Assembly: GCA_013398955.1 (NCBI GenBank)
Contig: VWPU01004533.1
Span: 62,001 to 126,000 of the forward strand
DNA: 64,000 bases
Source: Callaeas wilsoni
Taxonomy: Eukaryota; Chordata; Aves; Passeriformes; Callaeidae
Direction: 5' to 3'
The position numbers were made by a program, and so were the translations under genes. The notes under the pieces were generated by a model. It made no database searches. It was not told the origin of the DNA and was given only the letters and a program-made list of their open reading frames with translations. Within the stretch, counting starts at the first letter, position 1. Each line of letters starts with the position of its first letter. Positions 38,435 to 52,700 of the stretch are shown here, one piece after another.

Positions 38435-40649
38435 TCCTGAATAAGCAGCAAAGCCCACACGCTGGGCCAAGCCACAGCATTCTGCAGAACCGACAGCGAA
38501 ATGCAGCAGGAGAGTGCTTTGAGTATTTCCTTGGAGTCATAACAAAGAGAAAGAAGCTGTTAAAACAGGGTAGGAATTGCCCCTTTTCTGTAACATCTCA
38601 GCTTGCAAGCTCTGCTCACGGGGACTTTGATGGATGCGGTGCAGAGAAGTCACGTGGAGACGAGCGCGTTTTACTCCAACCCTCCCCGCAAGCCTCTGCT
38701 ACCTACAATGAATCTCAGGCTTGGGAACAGAGTCCTCCGTCTGGAGTCACAGTCCCAGACAGCTGAATGCTTTGGGAAGCTGACACGTGCCTTGGCTTGG
38801 GAGACTGCCAGCTCTTTGATGCAGCAGCGCTCACAGAGCCTGACTGCAAAGCATGTGGAGGAGGGAAGGAGTGGAGGAGCCCTTAATTTGGCTGCCAACT
38901 TCCAAAGCGCTCACTCGCTCGGGAGGTTATGTGACAGCTGTGATTGAAGCAAGTGTGGGAGGATGCAACTGCGGGAAAGGGAAGCTCTCAGGCTGGGCTG
39001 GGTTATCCAAAATGAAAGCCAGAGCGGCATTTGCTGCAATGAAATCTCTGCTGTGGGTCAGGCAGCTCTGTTAAGGCAAGGCTTTCCATGAGGAGAGCCG
39101 CAGGAATGGCCTCGTTTAATGCATGCAGAAGGAAACTATTGAGCCGTTCAGCAGACACCATGCATGCTAGATTAAAAAAGGAAGCCTGGATTCAAAGGAT
39201 CCCACTGATCAGTGTCAACGCCCAGCCAGGCAGCGAAGAAATACCAAAAGGAGTTGGAAACCCAGCTGTGAAGGCTGGTGCTTGTAAAAGACTCTCCTCC
39301 TGGTCAAGGCAAGAGAGAAGCTGGTGACCAACCCCATGCCTGAAGCAGGCCCTGCTCCTTAGCAAAACACGAGGGCTTAGGGCACCAATCCCACTAACGC
39401 CTCCGATAAACAACAAAAGGCTCCTGGCTGCAGAGAAGCTGTTGAAAACAAGCACAGGACAAGCAGCTCCAGGCCATTCTCTGCTCTTTCAACACTTCCA
39501 TTTCCTGTGCAAAGGCCACAGATACTCTGGGAATGGTGCACTGAATTTCTCATGTGCTTTGCTTCAGATTGCATTTTCCTCACACCTGCCTGCCCCTGAG
39601 CTGGGGAGCTTTTAAAAAGGGTACTGCTGTGTGGAGTGAGCTGTGGCCTCCACGACTTGTGAGTGGTACCTGTTAGAAGAGCACTGGTTCAAACCTTCTA
39701 CCACAGCCAGCACGGAGTAGTGAGAGGGAGCACAGAGCTGTGCAGCCAAGGCCAACTCCAGGCTGCTGTCCCTGAAGGGGACAAATGGCAGGACTAAGAA
39801 GGGGTCAGAAAGGCATACCTAATTTGGGGATCAAAAAGTAGAGCTTTTCCCAAGCAAGAGATAAAAAGTGTTGTTTCCACCAATCAAGTTAGTACCTGTT
39901 AAGTACTAGGCTTATCACACTCTTTCTCCATTTATCAGGGGCCAGCCCACAAAAAGCAAAATGTCCTGGCAGGAGCCTGAGGCACACTTCACAGAGTGTA
40001 CAGGCATCAGCAGGAGGGCAGAACTTCAACTCCATCACTTTCACTGAAGCCTCACACTGTGATGAAGATACGTGGCATGACAGCATCCCATCTAACTCTG
40101 GACAACAACTCTACCCCCCAGTGACTAACTAGGACATCTTTGCATATGAGGAAAACCAGATTTAAGTTATCGCAGGGTAGACATATAAAGGACATCCACA
40201 GCTATGCTGGTAGGACCCTTTTTCTTCTGTTACTATGAATGGAGTGCCAAAGTCTAAAATCAGGTGAGATAAATCCTATTTCTACCCACTCTATATGGAA
40301 CTGGAAACTTGGTGGAATACATTGGCAAAATCCTCTGAGAAGATAACATTATGATCACTGCTGCATCACATTTCTTTGGAATGCTGGCTGCTTTTCTTTA
40401 CCAGTAGCTTCTTGCGTTGCTGGGCTTTTAAATTCATCCTTTAGCACCCCAAAGCTAAGAAAGCCCTTTGAGACTAGAAGGAAAGCAGAGAAAATGCTAA
40501 CAGTGCAGCCCAGAACTTCTCTGAAGTGTTAAAAATATTTCTCCTTGCTTTCTGGTCTCAAAGCCCAACATCCGCACCCAGGAAACCCCAACTCTGAAGT
40601 TGCTAAATCCCCCTACCCAAATCCCGCTGAGGGAGAGAGTGGGCAGATT

Positions 40650-40656
40650 CCATACC
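40650..40656 (-). other. FGF12: Splice donor of FGF12 exon 4
   Basis: On the minus strand the exon ends TTGAAG at 40656 and the intron begins GTATGG, a good donor match including G at +5. The last exon base is the first base of a Val codon completed in exon 5. Confidence 0.94.
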
Positions 40657-40854
40657 TTCAATGGGTTTGGGTACAAAATGTGATGAGGGTTTGGTTTTTT
40701 TCACTCGGTTTCCCTTCATAATTTGACCTTCTTTATTGAGTCCCAGGAACCACGCTCGTCCGGATTCTTGCTGCCGGTACAGCGTGGAAGAATAAATAAC
40801 GTAGTAGTTTTCAAAGACAGATTCTTTAAATTTGCACTCTGGTGTGAAAACATC
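40656..40854 (-). CDS. FGF12: FGF12 coding exon 4, beta-trefoil C-terminal half
   Basis: The exon is exactly 199 bp, the length conserved for this exon in the FGF homologous factor family. It encodes 66 residues plus one base, starting [19 protein letters not shown], then [19 protein letters not shown], then [17 protein letters not shown] and [10 protein letters not shown]. The residues [23 protein letters not shown] and [10 protein letters not shown] are FGF12 forms: FGF14 has GQAMKG and AAHFLPKPLE, and FGF13 has further differences. The segment forms the C-terminal part of the beta-trefoil core, including the basic strand region corresponding to the heparin-binding side of secreted FGFs. 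In FHFs the core instead contacts the sodium channel C-terminal domain. Splice sites on both sides agree with the frame, and no stop or frameshift is present. Preceding exons, including the alternative first exons, lie to the right of the window. Confidence 0.98.
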
Positions 40855-40886
40855 CTGCAGTAAGAGAAAGAGAGAAGAAGAAAAAG
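40855..40886 (-). other. FGF12: Splice acceptor and polypyrimidine tract of FGF12 exon 4
   Basis: On the minus strand a long pyrimidine run (ttcttcttctctctttctct) leads to tactgcag directly before GATGTTTTC. This is a strong constitutive-type acceptor, as expected for an exon common to all FGF12 isoforms. Confidence 0.94.
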
Positions 40887-43800
40887 CAATGGAAGAATTA
40901 ATCACTGATCCTAAATTAGGCATCACTGAGTGATACACAACGGTCACGCATTGCAGTTAACAACAGAAAACAACAGGCATCAGCAATGCCAGCTCCCAGC
41001 AATAACACCCATCTAGAAAACTCCCGGCTGAAAGGCAAGGCTCTCCTTCCCTGGCACAGCTGTGGTTTGCAAAACAGCCTACAGTGAACAGGCATGAAAA
41101 TCGTGCAGGAAAAGTCAGAAATTTGCCAGGATTTAGACTTAAATACTAAGGAAAAGAAAGAAAAAGAGAGCTGAGAAGCAGAGACAGCCTTGTTGTTCCT
41201 GATGCCTTCCCCTGGCTTTGCTCATACCTTCCCTGTGATGGGCAAATGTACAATGCTCGTCATCTAAAATATTGAAGTTTCTTCAAATTCTTATAGGCAA
41301 AGGACAGTTTATTGAACCATTTAAGAGGATTCAAAGAAATAGGGGTACTAAAGCAAGTAAACCATTTAATTTCAAAAATGACATGAGGAAATGCTGGTAC
41401 AAAGCCTGGAAATCTTTCAATAAAGAGAAAGAAGTAATTTTAAAGACTTCTGGCATAAGTATTTCTTCAGGTACCGAGAAGCATTTCCACACCTGCCCTG
41501 GAGCAGAGCACATATGGATCTGTCCAGGACATCCCCTAAGCCTGTGATGGCTGTGGAAGTGGCTGTGCCTTTGCCACTTGTGCTGGCTTTGCATGAAGTC
41601 TTCAGGACGAAACTACCCTCAGCTATGGAGTAGTACTTGTTATGTCTCAGTATTCAAGATTTTCACAACACAGAAACATTAAACCTCTTCTAAAAGATCT
41701 GGCTGGCCAGGGGATTCTGTGGCAGTGGGCTCCCGAACCCTCAGTGAGTCAGATGTAGTTGTTAGTGGGTTGGGTTTTCTTCCCAGACTTTGATATTGAG
41801 AAGAAAACTTATCCTGGCCAAACAAATTCTCCCATTAATTTTCTAAAAACTATTCTTGCAAAAAACGTTCAAGCCACAATGAAAATTCATCTTCTCAAGC
41901 AAAACTGTTTTAGCAAAAAAATCCCTTCTTACAAGTCCCAGACAAGGCATTTCTGAGCCGTGTGAGGGAAGGCAGGTGCTGCTACAGGCAAGTGATGCTC
42001 CTTCCCAAACCTCTGCCACTCCCAAGTCTTTGGGAGCTTCTCCAACTTTGCGAATGGAAAAACCATGACCAACATCTGAGCAAAGCATCTGGAGTAATGC
42101 CACGTATTTACTGCAGATCTTGCTTAAGAGCAAACATTCTGAACATTCAGCAACACTCAGGAACATTTTCCCAAGCGATCTGGGGGTTATATAAAGTGTT
42201 GCTGGTGTGACAATAAATCCAGTGTGCAACAGACCCGCAGAGCCTGGCAGTCTTGAAGCTACAGAAGATAAAGCACAGCCAAAAGCACAGAGCTGTGCTG
42301 CACATGTGAATTTTGCATCAATCATTAGCACCACACAGGTAAAAATACCATCAGCAAAACGGGCCATTTTGCCTTATCTGAGGGAGTCCTTCTTGCCAGA
42401 GAAATAAATATTTTTAAAAGAGAGTGAAACAAGTTAAGAGAGATCTAGATGACTCAGAGCACTATAAAATGGTGTTTGAAGTAGCTTCCCAAAAGAACAG
42501 TGTTTAAACGTTCCTTAAATCTGCCCTTTATCTCCAGGCTTTGTCTTGCCTGGGAAGGCACAGCTCACCTGGGAGCTGGGTTTGCAGGAGCTGCCTCCGA
42601 ACCGCTGGCTCAGGGGCACTCCCTGGCACCAGGCCCAGCCAGGCAGCAACTCTCAAACCAAGCTGGACAACTCAATCCTCTTTCCCATGCCTTCGCTGCC
42701 CCATCAATAAAAACTTACCACGAAAATTCCCTTTAGAGGGACTAAAAAACTGTCAGGCTCTGAAAGATAGCTCCCAGCTTGACTTAAACATGGAACTAAG
42801 ACTATTTTCAATGAAGAAGCAATATAAAAGATAATGCATTTTGAAAATGTAGTTTCACAAAGAAAAAAAAAGATTTTAATTAAAAGTTATTGCAGATTAA
42901 GTTTTCAGCTCAGTATCTATTTTAAAATTACTGCAGTATAATATTTTATGATATGCAGCAATAGTTCATAAAAGCAGATGCTGTATTGTATATCCACTTG
43001 TACCAATAAACCAACAAAATTCTTATACAATTTTAAAGCAAAGGCATGTAAAGATACCAAAGTAATGAAGATTTTAAAAAAAATAAAGAAATCATATTGA
43101 TTTCCTTTAAATGTTTAAGCTCCCCCACAAGCAGACAAAAGCATCCCATTGGTTTTGTGAGTTAGCTGGTTGATTCCTCATCCCCCATAATTCAGTGGAA
43201 ACAGCACTTCAGGATATGAACCATGGCAACACTACTATGAAACACCCCAGCTCTGTCCATTCAGCAGCTTAGAAAACCCACAGCTTTGACAGCTAAGCTC
43301 TAGTTAAATAATACTGGGTTTATCTACTATAATCCTTCTTCTTATGTACATCACCTCACCAGCAACAACTGTGCCATGTGGGGACAGACACCCATGGGAC
43401 ACTGCTCATCCTGCCACCAAACCGACACGTCCCAGGGTCCTCACAGGTCAGAGCAGCAGCAACCTGGGTGGGCTCTACCATGTATGGACTTGACACAAAG
43501 AGCAAGAGGATGAAGAAAGAACCAAATGACCAGAGAGGAGACAGGGCAGAGGAGCAGGACACACTCTCCCAAGCCCTGCCTGAGAATATTTAGACTGTCC
43601 TCTAAATCTCATTAACATGCAAGTCCTTCTGCTTTTCTTCGCTGGCATCTTCTTGGTGCCCCATGGCCAGCCTTCAGCTACACTGCACCATTTAGTTTCA
43701 TCACACGCCTTTTGCTGTCAGCTTTGGCGCTACCAATAACAAAAGGCTATTGGGATATTAATGGCAGAACCTCTCTACAAGCTTCTGTGCCTGTCAAAAT

Positions 43801-46800
43801 TAATTGTGGCAATTATGCTGAATCAGGTGGGAACTGCTGTTTCAGTTGTCTTAGGCTGAGATGAGCTGGGAAGGAAGACAGAAGTGCAGGTGAGCATAAG
43901 AGGCTTCACAATAACAAAGCAGTTTCTAGCAGCCACTGCTGCACAGACGGAAGTCTGAGATAACAGGAGGTATTTTTGGAAAATCACTGATTTATTGACC
44001 AGACCTCTGGGGCATGCAAGATTTAGGGTCTTTTTATTTGTCTGGTTTTGTTTATAAGATAAATTCACTGTTGATGAAATGTGCTAGATGGGCAGACCTG
44101 GAGTCCAACACTTTCTCTTCATCCCACAGATAAAGAGTGGATAAACACAGCAAAGGGATCCTCAGGCTGTGCCCCCCACGTGCTTCTGACAGGACATAAA
44201 AACATCCTGCCCCAGAGGTAGAGCCCTGGGGTCATGAGCAACACTTCCTCACTTGCTGCAGAGACCTTTGGGAACAGGCTTATAACAAGTCCCACTCTAT
44301 TATTTTTCCAAATCTCTCCTTGATTGAAATAGCATGACCAGGTACAAGACAGTGAGAGGACAGATGGTTTCTATCTTTTAATCACCAGTCTTTTTTCAGT
44401 CTTTAAACAAAGAAATAAAAAGTGACTCGATTTTCTGCACAAAGTCCACAGAGGTCCCCTGTCAGGACTGTCATGAACTCAGCTTATTCAGAATGCCCAC
44501 CAGTTCTTCTCATTAAAAAGTATGCTTGTGATTTGTAGAAAAAAAAAAAATTCTCTCCACTTAACTCAATGTGAAATATGTCTTTGACTGAATTATTTTT
44601 GCATACAAAGTAAATAAATACATTTATTTGTTTACCATTCGGAGATTTAGAGCCTGAGGTATTTTGTTAAGTGTCTACAGATATTACTGAAAGCGGCCTG
44701 GAAAAGCAGTTCTTTTTTTAATTGTTAAACTAAAAACCTGCATGAAATATTTGTAAAAGAAATGTTAGTAATTTACATGCAAAATGATTAGCATTTGCTT
44801 GCAAGTGGTTTTTTGCATCTCAATCCAGTCCCTTGAACAAAAGGCAATTCTATTAAGAGTAATTAGATTTGCTTTGAAAAAACAAACATAGGTCTGGTTT
44901 GTGCTAACTGTAGTTTTATTGGAAATTTCAGAGTCTTAAAAAAACCCAAAAACACAGTAGCTATTGCAGAGAAAATAAGGGAGATGACATTCAATGACAC
45001 TTGGAATCAAAAGGAGCTAAATGGATGCAACTGCCATTGGGGGTGATTCAGTGTGCCAGCGCTGCTCAGGGAGGGTATGAGGTACCACAGATTGCCTCAG
45101 GTTTATTTCTGGTTTAGCAAACAAAGATGTTTCATTCATCCTTGATCCCAGTAGCATCTCCTGCCATCTGTAGATGGAAACATGGATGTGACTTCTGGGC
45201 ACAAGCCAACCCTTGAGCCAGTGTGGTTCTTCAGGGAGATGCTGGGAATACCCGGGCCCATCTATCCCTCACCACAGCCCAGACTGGTGGTGGTTTGTGA
45301 GAGGGCAGATTTTTTTCCTAATCCACCTCAGCTTTCACCTGGCCTGGTCAAGTAGATCTAACCCAGCCTCTTTGAACACAGTAAATTTGACTGGACTCTC
45401 CTTCGCATTTCTGTAAAGCTGGAGGAGTTCCACAGACACTGGTGCAGAGGCACTGCTGTCAGACCTGTGGGCACCAAGGTGCAGGGCATTCAGAGAGGCA
45501 CTGACACCCTCGGAGATCTCAGCTCCTTCAAAAAATGCCAACTCAACAGTGCTGTAGCCCTGGTGCAGTCACAGTGCTGCCAGGGCAGTGGACAGCCCTG
45601 GTGCTGCTCAAGAAAACAGTGCCAGCCCCTGCCATACCAGCCTGGGAGCATCCCTGCCACTCAGCATCCTCAGCTAGGAGGTGCAAAAAAAGGGGGACCC
45701 AGTAAGCAACAGCATGGTGTTTCTGGGTTCTGATCACGAGAGCCAGCAATCTGCTCCCCAGAAGCCCCTGGTGTGCCCTGATCATGGCAGAAATGGTGAC
45801 AGGTTTCCATGTGCAATGCTCAGGGAAAGCCAGCAGGAAACTATCACAGGCTGCTGTTGTATTCAAATCCAGCTGCTCGCTGGGCGTCCCCCCAGACTGG
45901 GCAGCTTTGTTCGTATTGCTCACCATTTCCCTACAAACATTCCCAAAACTGCCAGATAAATAAAGACCTTTTTTTTTTTCAAGATCTCCTTTTATTATAA
46001 CCCAAAGGAGAACAGCAAATACACACATCCACAAGCAAACCTAATGACTTCATAAATTTAGTTACTGAAACTAGCAGCAATAAAAGAAAAAACCCATTCT
46101 GCAAGTCGTTTGTGCCACAGTTTAGGAAAGGGATGTTAATTATGAGTGTTGAAATATCTAACTAACACACTCCCAGAGTAACAGTTTTCCTTTGTTTACA
46201 GCACTTATGGGTTTCTCTTTTACGTTCTGCACAATTACTAAGCCAGATCTTCAGATGGGATAAAAGCACTAAACTGCACCATAGTCTATGGCATGGCAAG
46301 GCTTCCCTCCCAGAGAATCTGGCTCAGGATGCTTACTGATGTTAGTGTTAATACTTAAGAGCTCATCAACTCATTTAAAACATATTAAGTAGGAATCATA
46401 AATATCAGCACAGCTATCAGCAGTGGCATTTCACTGTTGTTGCGGAGGCAGAGCATGGAACGATTGGATTGTGTTCACTTGTCTGTATATGCGCAGCTCC
46501 ATCCCAGGGAAAAGGATGGCTTTATAGAAGAGCATCTGTTTTATGGTGCTCTTTACTCAGTAAATTCTCCACTGACCTCAACTAGGGCAGGGTTTCATCA
46601 ACACTCCTCTGATGCCAACAGCACTGAGAAATTCAGTGTTGAAATCAATACGAATGTGCAAGACACTGGATTCTTGAAGATATTTGGGCTTACAGATGAA
46701 ATGCAAACGCCCAACTGCCATTGAAACCCAGGAAAGCTCAGAGACTATGTCTTTGAATATCTGAGAATTTGTGACCACAAACCCCATACGACAGCACTTG

Positions 46801-49687
46801 ATCCTGGCATACCGTTATCCCCAGGACAGGTCTTTAATCACAGAGATTCCGTGTGCAGGATAAGCCCTGTGCAGACCCCAGCAGCACTGCCACAGGCAGA
46901 GATGCCTTGCACAGAGTTTGATGCAGTTCAGTGCCCACCTGCCTCAGTGTAGCTTCTCCCCTGACCTACGGTTGCATCTGTCTGGAAATGCTTTAAAATA
47001 ATTGTGGCTGAGCTCTCTACTGGCATGTGATCAAGAACCACAAATGTGCATCCAAACTTTACATCTCATCACATCTTTGTCCAGATGGCAGGTGATATTC
47101 TACTCTTCACACTCCACTCTTCCTCCCCCTTCTAGCTCCGTAAGAGATTGGTGACAAGTCTTCTTGGTGGCCTTTTAGAAGTAGGAGAGAGCAGATACAT
47201 TTTAAAATAACAAGCTGCTACATGGGAGTGTACAGCCCCGCTGCAGAGTAGAGATTCACTTGATGAGGCAATATGGTATCTGAAAGCATTCTGACTCCGC
47301 CTGGACCATCTGTGGGCTGGAAGGAGCAAATTTTCAAATAAATCATCATCCATGCAGGTCTGTTCTCCAGCTCTGGGAGGTAGGAAGCAGCATTAGCAAG
47401 TCACCTAACTTACTGCCTCTGAAAATTTAACTCGAGGGCTATCTGCCCTCACTTTTGCAGGAACTCTCTGTGCTCAAGGTAAATAATTGTTCAGTTGGCT
47501 TCCCTTTAAAACGCCCACACAAGAAGTGGAGTGCAGATCTGCTAAGTCTTGTGAGCTGACCCAATATTCCTAGACAGGCAAAAATATCCAAGTGCTGGAC
47601 AAGCCTCTGTAATTAGGCTGCAGATCTTTGTATGCGGACAAAGGTTGTCCTAAAGCACCTTTTAATGTTCAAGGACTGATTAAATTATTCACGTCACCAT
47701 CACTGAGGAATGCTGGAGACAAAGGTGTGATTGTAGCATGGACATGCCCAAGGTGTCCTGCAGCAGCAAGGACATCTGCCCATCACACAGCAGAGTACTG
47801 ACCAAAACCTGTGGTAGGTTCTGCAAGACACTGAGCTCCGTTTCACCCCAGAGAACCAGCCACCTCGATCACAGTGAGCCCATACAGACCCACAAAAGCC
47901 ACGGTCTCCCTTTGACTACAAAGCAGATGAGTTGTGGGGATCCTAATCCAGACCTGTCCATCCCACCACAGCTCAGTATTGTGGTTTTTTTGCTTTCAGC
48001 TCTTGGCCTGCCCACCATGCAGGCACATTTTCACCAAGTACTTCATAAAGTGCTCCTTATGAATTCACTGCATTGGCCTTTGGTGAGCTGCTCATGCAAT
48101 CCTCAGGGGAACACAGCTTTCACCGTAATGACTGCTGACGAGAACATAACTGGGGATGACTCTTCCAGCCAGGCTGCTCACTCCCATACCTCCCTGGAGA
48201 GCCCGGAGGGATGGATGAGAGCACAGGCTCTGTCAGTAAGGTCTGGGTACCAGTGACTGCACAGCTCTGTGTGCAGTGTGACCTGCAGAAGCCAGTACAT
48301 CGAGCTGCTCACCCATGTGGCACACTGAGCAAGTCATGCATTTTTCCCTTTGCTTCGCTTTTTCTTAACAATGGACCTCAAATTCAAATTCATGGTTGGA
48401 CGGATTCACTTTTCATCCCTTCTTTTTAAAATATAAGGTATATTTGGAATTTACTTGATTGATTCGGTTTTTAATTTTGGATCTTATTTCAAGCTGGAAT
48501 TTTAATGCCTCTTAAAGTTTGGACTGCTATGAACTGGAGTAGTGATCACAGCATAGCTCACTCGCTTGGCCCATCCAGTGCAGCACTGCTCTTCCACGAA
48601 AGGAACTGCTTCCCACGAAAGGGTTTTTTCCTGACATCATTGTCTCTGGTATTGCATTCCTGGCAGCCTGCGGATCTGGCGAAACCCCAGGATAATTTCT
48701 AACCTGGGAATCCCAACTCATCTATTGTCTTCTCTACATTCTGTTTTTCTGACCAAGTGTCTGAAATTGCTAATGATGTTATCAACTCTGCTTACTCCAA
48801 AACACCATCCATGAAATACATCTTTGCTTTCAGACATAATGATCATGAGACAAGATGGGACTAGATGAAAATATGTTAGCTGCATACAAGAAAAACAGAT
48901 TTCCTAAATTAGCATCGTACTGTCTCATCTGCTAAAGCCCGAAATAACTATAAAGAAAAATAATAATGTAAGAACCCTAGAAACACAGCCAGATGGGATG
49001 CTCTGAACCTCTGATCTCGCTGTTTCTTGGCATCAATCTGAGTCTGAGCACAGGGCAGAATAAATTGATTTGTTGCCTTTGGTTACATTTGCGATCCAGC
49101 TATTTTTATTATTGTTGATAATAATTACAATGTATAAACTAAAGTAATGGTTATACATTTACAAACATGAGATTATTTTCTTCTGATAGTCAAAAGAAAC
49201 CTTTTAGTGGAAAATAAGCAGTTAATATTGGGTTTATCATGTTATTATTTATATGAAAATCATTCCCAAAGGCTAAAACTAGAGTATAAATGCCTTGGGC
49301 ATTTAATAAAATGCCCTCACAATGACAGGAAGACAGGGTAAATCTCTTCATTTCTACATTTTTGCACTGAGGTCCTGAGCACTGAATGACCAGAGGGTTG
49401 GCTGGGTGCTCTGCAAACATGAGATGTCAGAGTGAGTGGAGGAACAAATTTTAACCAAGTTCCAGTTGTTTCTTAATCAAACATCTCCACTTTCTGACAT
49501 AAATTACATAATGCAGTTATAACAATGTCAGCAAGAAAAGGACTGTGAATGAGCCCCAGCCCTTGTAAAGAAGAGCCTTACAAGTGTTTTCTGGTTTTCA
49601 ATACACAGACAAAACCGTCCTGTTCTCACCCAACGGTACAGTCGGCACAGAGTGCAGGTCTGAGGGAAGAAAATGGCCTCAACCCAA

Positions 49688-49722
49688 TTTTCTGTGTAGT
49701 TCATTTTTTCTGTGTAGTTCAT
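49688..49722. repeat. 18-bp tandem duplication
   Basis: The sequence ttttctgtgtagttcat occurs twice, at 49688-49704 and 49706-49722, in direct orientation with a period of 18 bp. It is a small, near-perfect slippage product inside the FGF12 intron. Confidence 0.88.
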
Positions 49723-52700
49723 CGTCACGTGGGCAGTAGATAAGAGGACTTGCCAAGGAGCTCACCAGGCCTATTACAGCCCTGAGCTGCTGATGTGCTG
49801 AGATAGCCTCTCTGCTTTGACTCTTAAATTCAAACTGTGAGACACGCTGGAAATGCACCCTATCTTTCTCAATGCTGGAAAGATCTCTCCTGCATTAAAC
49901 CAATTTCAGAGTTGTCATGACCAAGGCTGGAAATTAAATTTCTTTGCTGTTGAAACTTCCATTTTGAAAATGAGTGGTGCTAGACTATTAATATTTTGAC
50001 AGCTTACTGACAGATTGGCTACAACTGGGCAATTAACAGCAAGTCCTGTGGTCTAAAGCGTCAACTGAGGCTGGGGTGAGCTGGTGTTGGACCAGCAGGT
50101 TCTTACAACCAAGATGAAATATTACAAAGTGTGACAATTTATGTGGCATTTCCCTCCCCCCTGTACCCACTGCTGCAGTGCCTACAGACTGAGAAGGAAA
50201 GGTTCACAGAATATTCCTGGGAGGACGCCAGCTCTGCTGCCCACTGGGAGAGCCAAAGGGAACTCTCTGAGATCTGTGCCTCAAAGCCTGGGCCCCAGAA
50301 ATGTTTCTGCTGACAAAGCCAGCAAAAAAGGTCCATGGTGCTCCCTTAACGTCTGCCAGGTGACACTCAGGTGACACTTCGCACTCCTCTGCTCATCATC
50401 CCAACCCCCAGTGAAGGCAGGTAGATAGGTGCTACAAAGGAAGACTGTAGAGCGTGTGCAGGCACATTTCTGTGGCTTTTAGACAGTTATTCACTGGTTT
50501 TCTGAGAATTAGGAAAATCAACCAACACTGCTGTGACAGAATTTCCATCCACATGTTGACTACAGTATGTCTGCACAGCCTGAATGAGCTGACAAATCTC
50601 ACAGCCCAAAACAACTTCACCAACAAGACTGGGCTTATTAGTACCTTGAATGGATTTCCATGATATGTATCTGCTGACAACCTGACTTGTCCTTTTTCTG
50701 TTAGTTTCCTTTTGATGTGAAATAACCCGTGGACAATGCACAAACATTTTGAATGAATCCAAACTATGCCACAGCTCAGACTTGACTGTTCCAGTGTATG
50801 CAGCCAACTGACCCATCGTAGCTGATGCTTTGCTTCCCAGGAATCAGATAGATGGAAGTGTATCATAAGGGATTTTGCAGCAATGGCTATAGTGAAATTT
50901 TTCACTCTGTTGCACACTTTGCTAGAGAACACAGATTAGCTTTGGCATATGATCCTGTTCAGAAGCCAACTAATGACTTCAACTTCCAAACTAAGATAAT
51001 ATAGTCACTCTAGAGAGAGTAATGTAACACACTAACTCTATTTGGCACAATGCACAGTAAAGCAGGAGACCATTTTATTGTGGGACTAGTATACAGAAGA
51101 CTGTGCAAATGCCTTTAAACTATATGACCCAAAATCAACAGAGCAATCCAGAGTTAAAAGTTACGGCTTTCTCTTTGCAGCTACCTATTGCAGCATGCAG
51201 GCTCAGTGAGATCCAGGGTTTACAATTAGATCTGAAGGCATTTGATTATTTTTTACATAGACTGTGTTTACACTGCAGGACAAAATGCATAGAGTGAAAC
51301 TGTTGGTGGCAAGGGCTGGATAATGGCGCTGTAGACATTGCAGGAAGGGTTCAGTCTGGTCTAGCTGCCACCTGGTCCCATGGTCTGACTATCTAGTATT
51401 TTAGGGGCACTCCCGAAGAGCACCCTTCAGTTTATTTTCACCCAAAAGTGAAGCTAGTTTGCACTGCCTGAACCACTCTGTGGTGCAAACTGAAGAGCTG
51501 CATCTGAAGGTGACTGAAGGGATGTTTCCAAAAGTGCAATCCTGGTCTAACTAAAGCACTAATCCCTGGGATAGTTGGCTTACTGCAGGCAGGGTATAAT
51601 AAAGTGGGCATGTGATGATGTGAAATGTCAGCGTTCTGAAAAGGGGCCGAGGGCCCTGGATGCCCTCTGGAAAACAGGGATGTGAGCAGCACGCTGTGAC
51701 CTGGGTGGGAGCTGTACACAAGGCCCTCTTCTGCCATGTGGAGTTTACACTTCAGATTGCTCCTTTATGATCTCAAATGCCTCACAGCCACACTGGATGT
51801 AGAAACACAAAGTCTTCCAAAAAGCACTTGCCACCAACATCCACAAACAGCTACACTGGCCATAGTAAACAAAACAGTTGCTAAGCCTGCCTATTTCAAC
51901 TCAGTACCTGGCTTGCAGAAAGCCTGGAGTTTACTACATGTCACAGCTGGATTCTTCAGAGGTTTGAAAATATCTTCCTTAGCATGGTAAATTTTAAAGA
52001 AATCTTATTTATATATTCCAGCAAACATGCTGAGGGGGAAGGAAACCTCAGAGCTGTCCTGACTATATCATTGAAGAAGAAACACGTCATTCCAGCTTTC
52101 TTCTGTGCTACTACAGAACTGGGGGAGGGAAAAAGGCCCCACTGAACCAAAAAAGCCCCACAAAAGAGAAACCATTTGCTCATGGGCATAACAGTCTTTT
52201 CCTACCATCCACAATATTTCTTAGTTTCCATCTGTTTTCATCTATACTAAGTCTTGAATCATTAGTGCAGCAACATTAGCAGAATTGGATCCTCTAAGAA
52301 TCACTAAAGCTGGACTAAACATTCTGTTCTAGGAATAAACACTGATTCATGAGTTTTTGTATTAAAATTGATATGATCACTTCCATAACAATGGAGATGA
52401 GGAGAGGATGAGAAGTCCTGTGAAACATAACTTCTGGTGCTGGGAGAAAAACCGACAAGGATAATCTGTGTCAAGGTGTCTGATTTAACTCAGCCAGAGG
52501 CAGGGACTTCATGCAAGCAGAATGATCTGGCAAAGCTGTGATGATGTTCATACTAATGGACCTGAACAGTCACTTCTGCCCCCACAAGCTGTGGCACTGG
52601 GATCAGCAACAGGCAAAGTGTCCCAGCCTATCCTGACACACAGGGGTGCACACAAAGAGTGTAGTCATGAAGGACTGTCACCGTATGGCACAACACAAAA

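Noticed and set aside
38242..38766. 174-codon plus-strand frame in the last FGF12 intron
   Set aside because: It is antisense to FGF12, unrecognised, and includes the 24-bp duplication. No evidence of coding constraint can be seen.
40855..40947. Extension of the exon 4 open frame to an upstream Met as an alternative start
   Set aside because: The extension crosses a strong polypyrimidine tract and acceptor site, and the residues do not match any FGF12 isoform. It is intron.
41272..41547. Lysine-rich 91-codon plus-strand frame near exon 4
   Set aside because: It looks superficially protein-like but matches nothing I know, and it is opposed by an 87-codon frame on the other strand.
41843..42367. 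174-codon minus-strand frame as an extra FGF12 exon
   Set aside because: It does not resemble any FGF12 segment, and known FHF exons here are 104 and 199 bp long with no coding exon between them.
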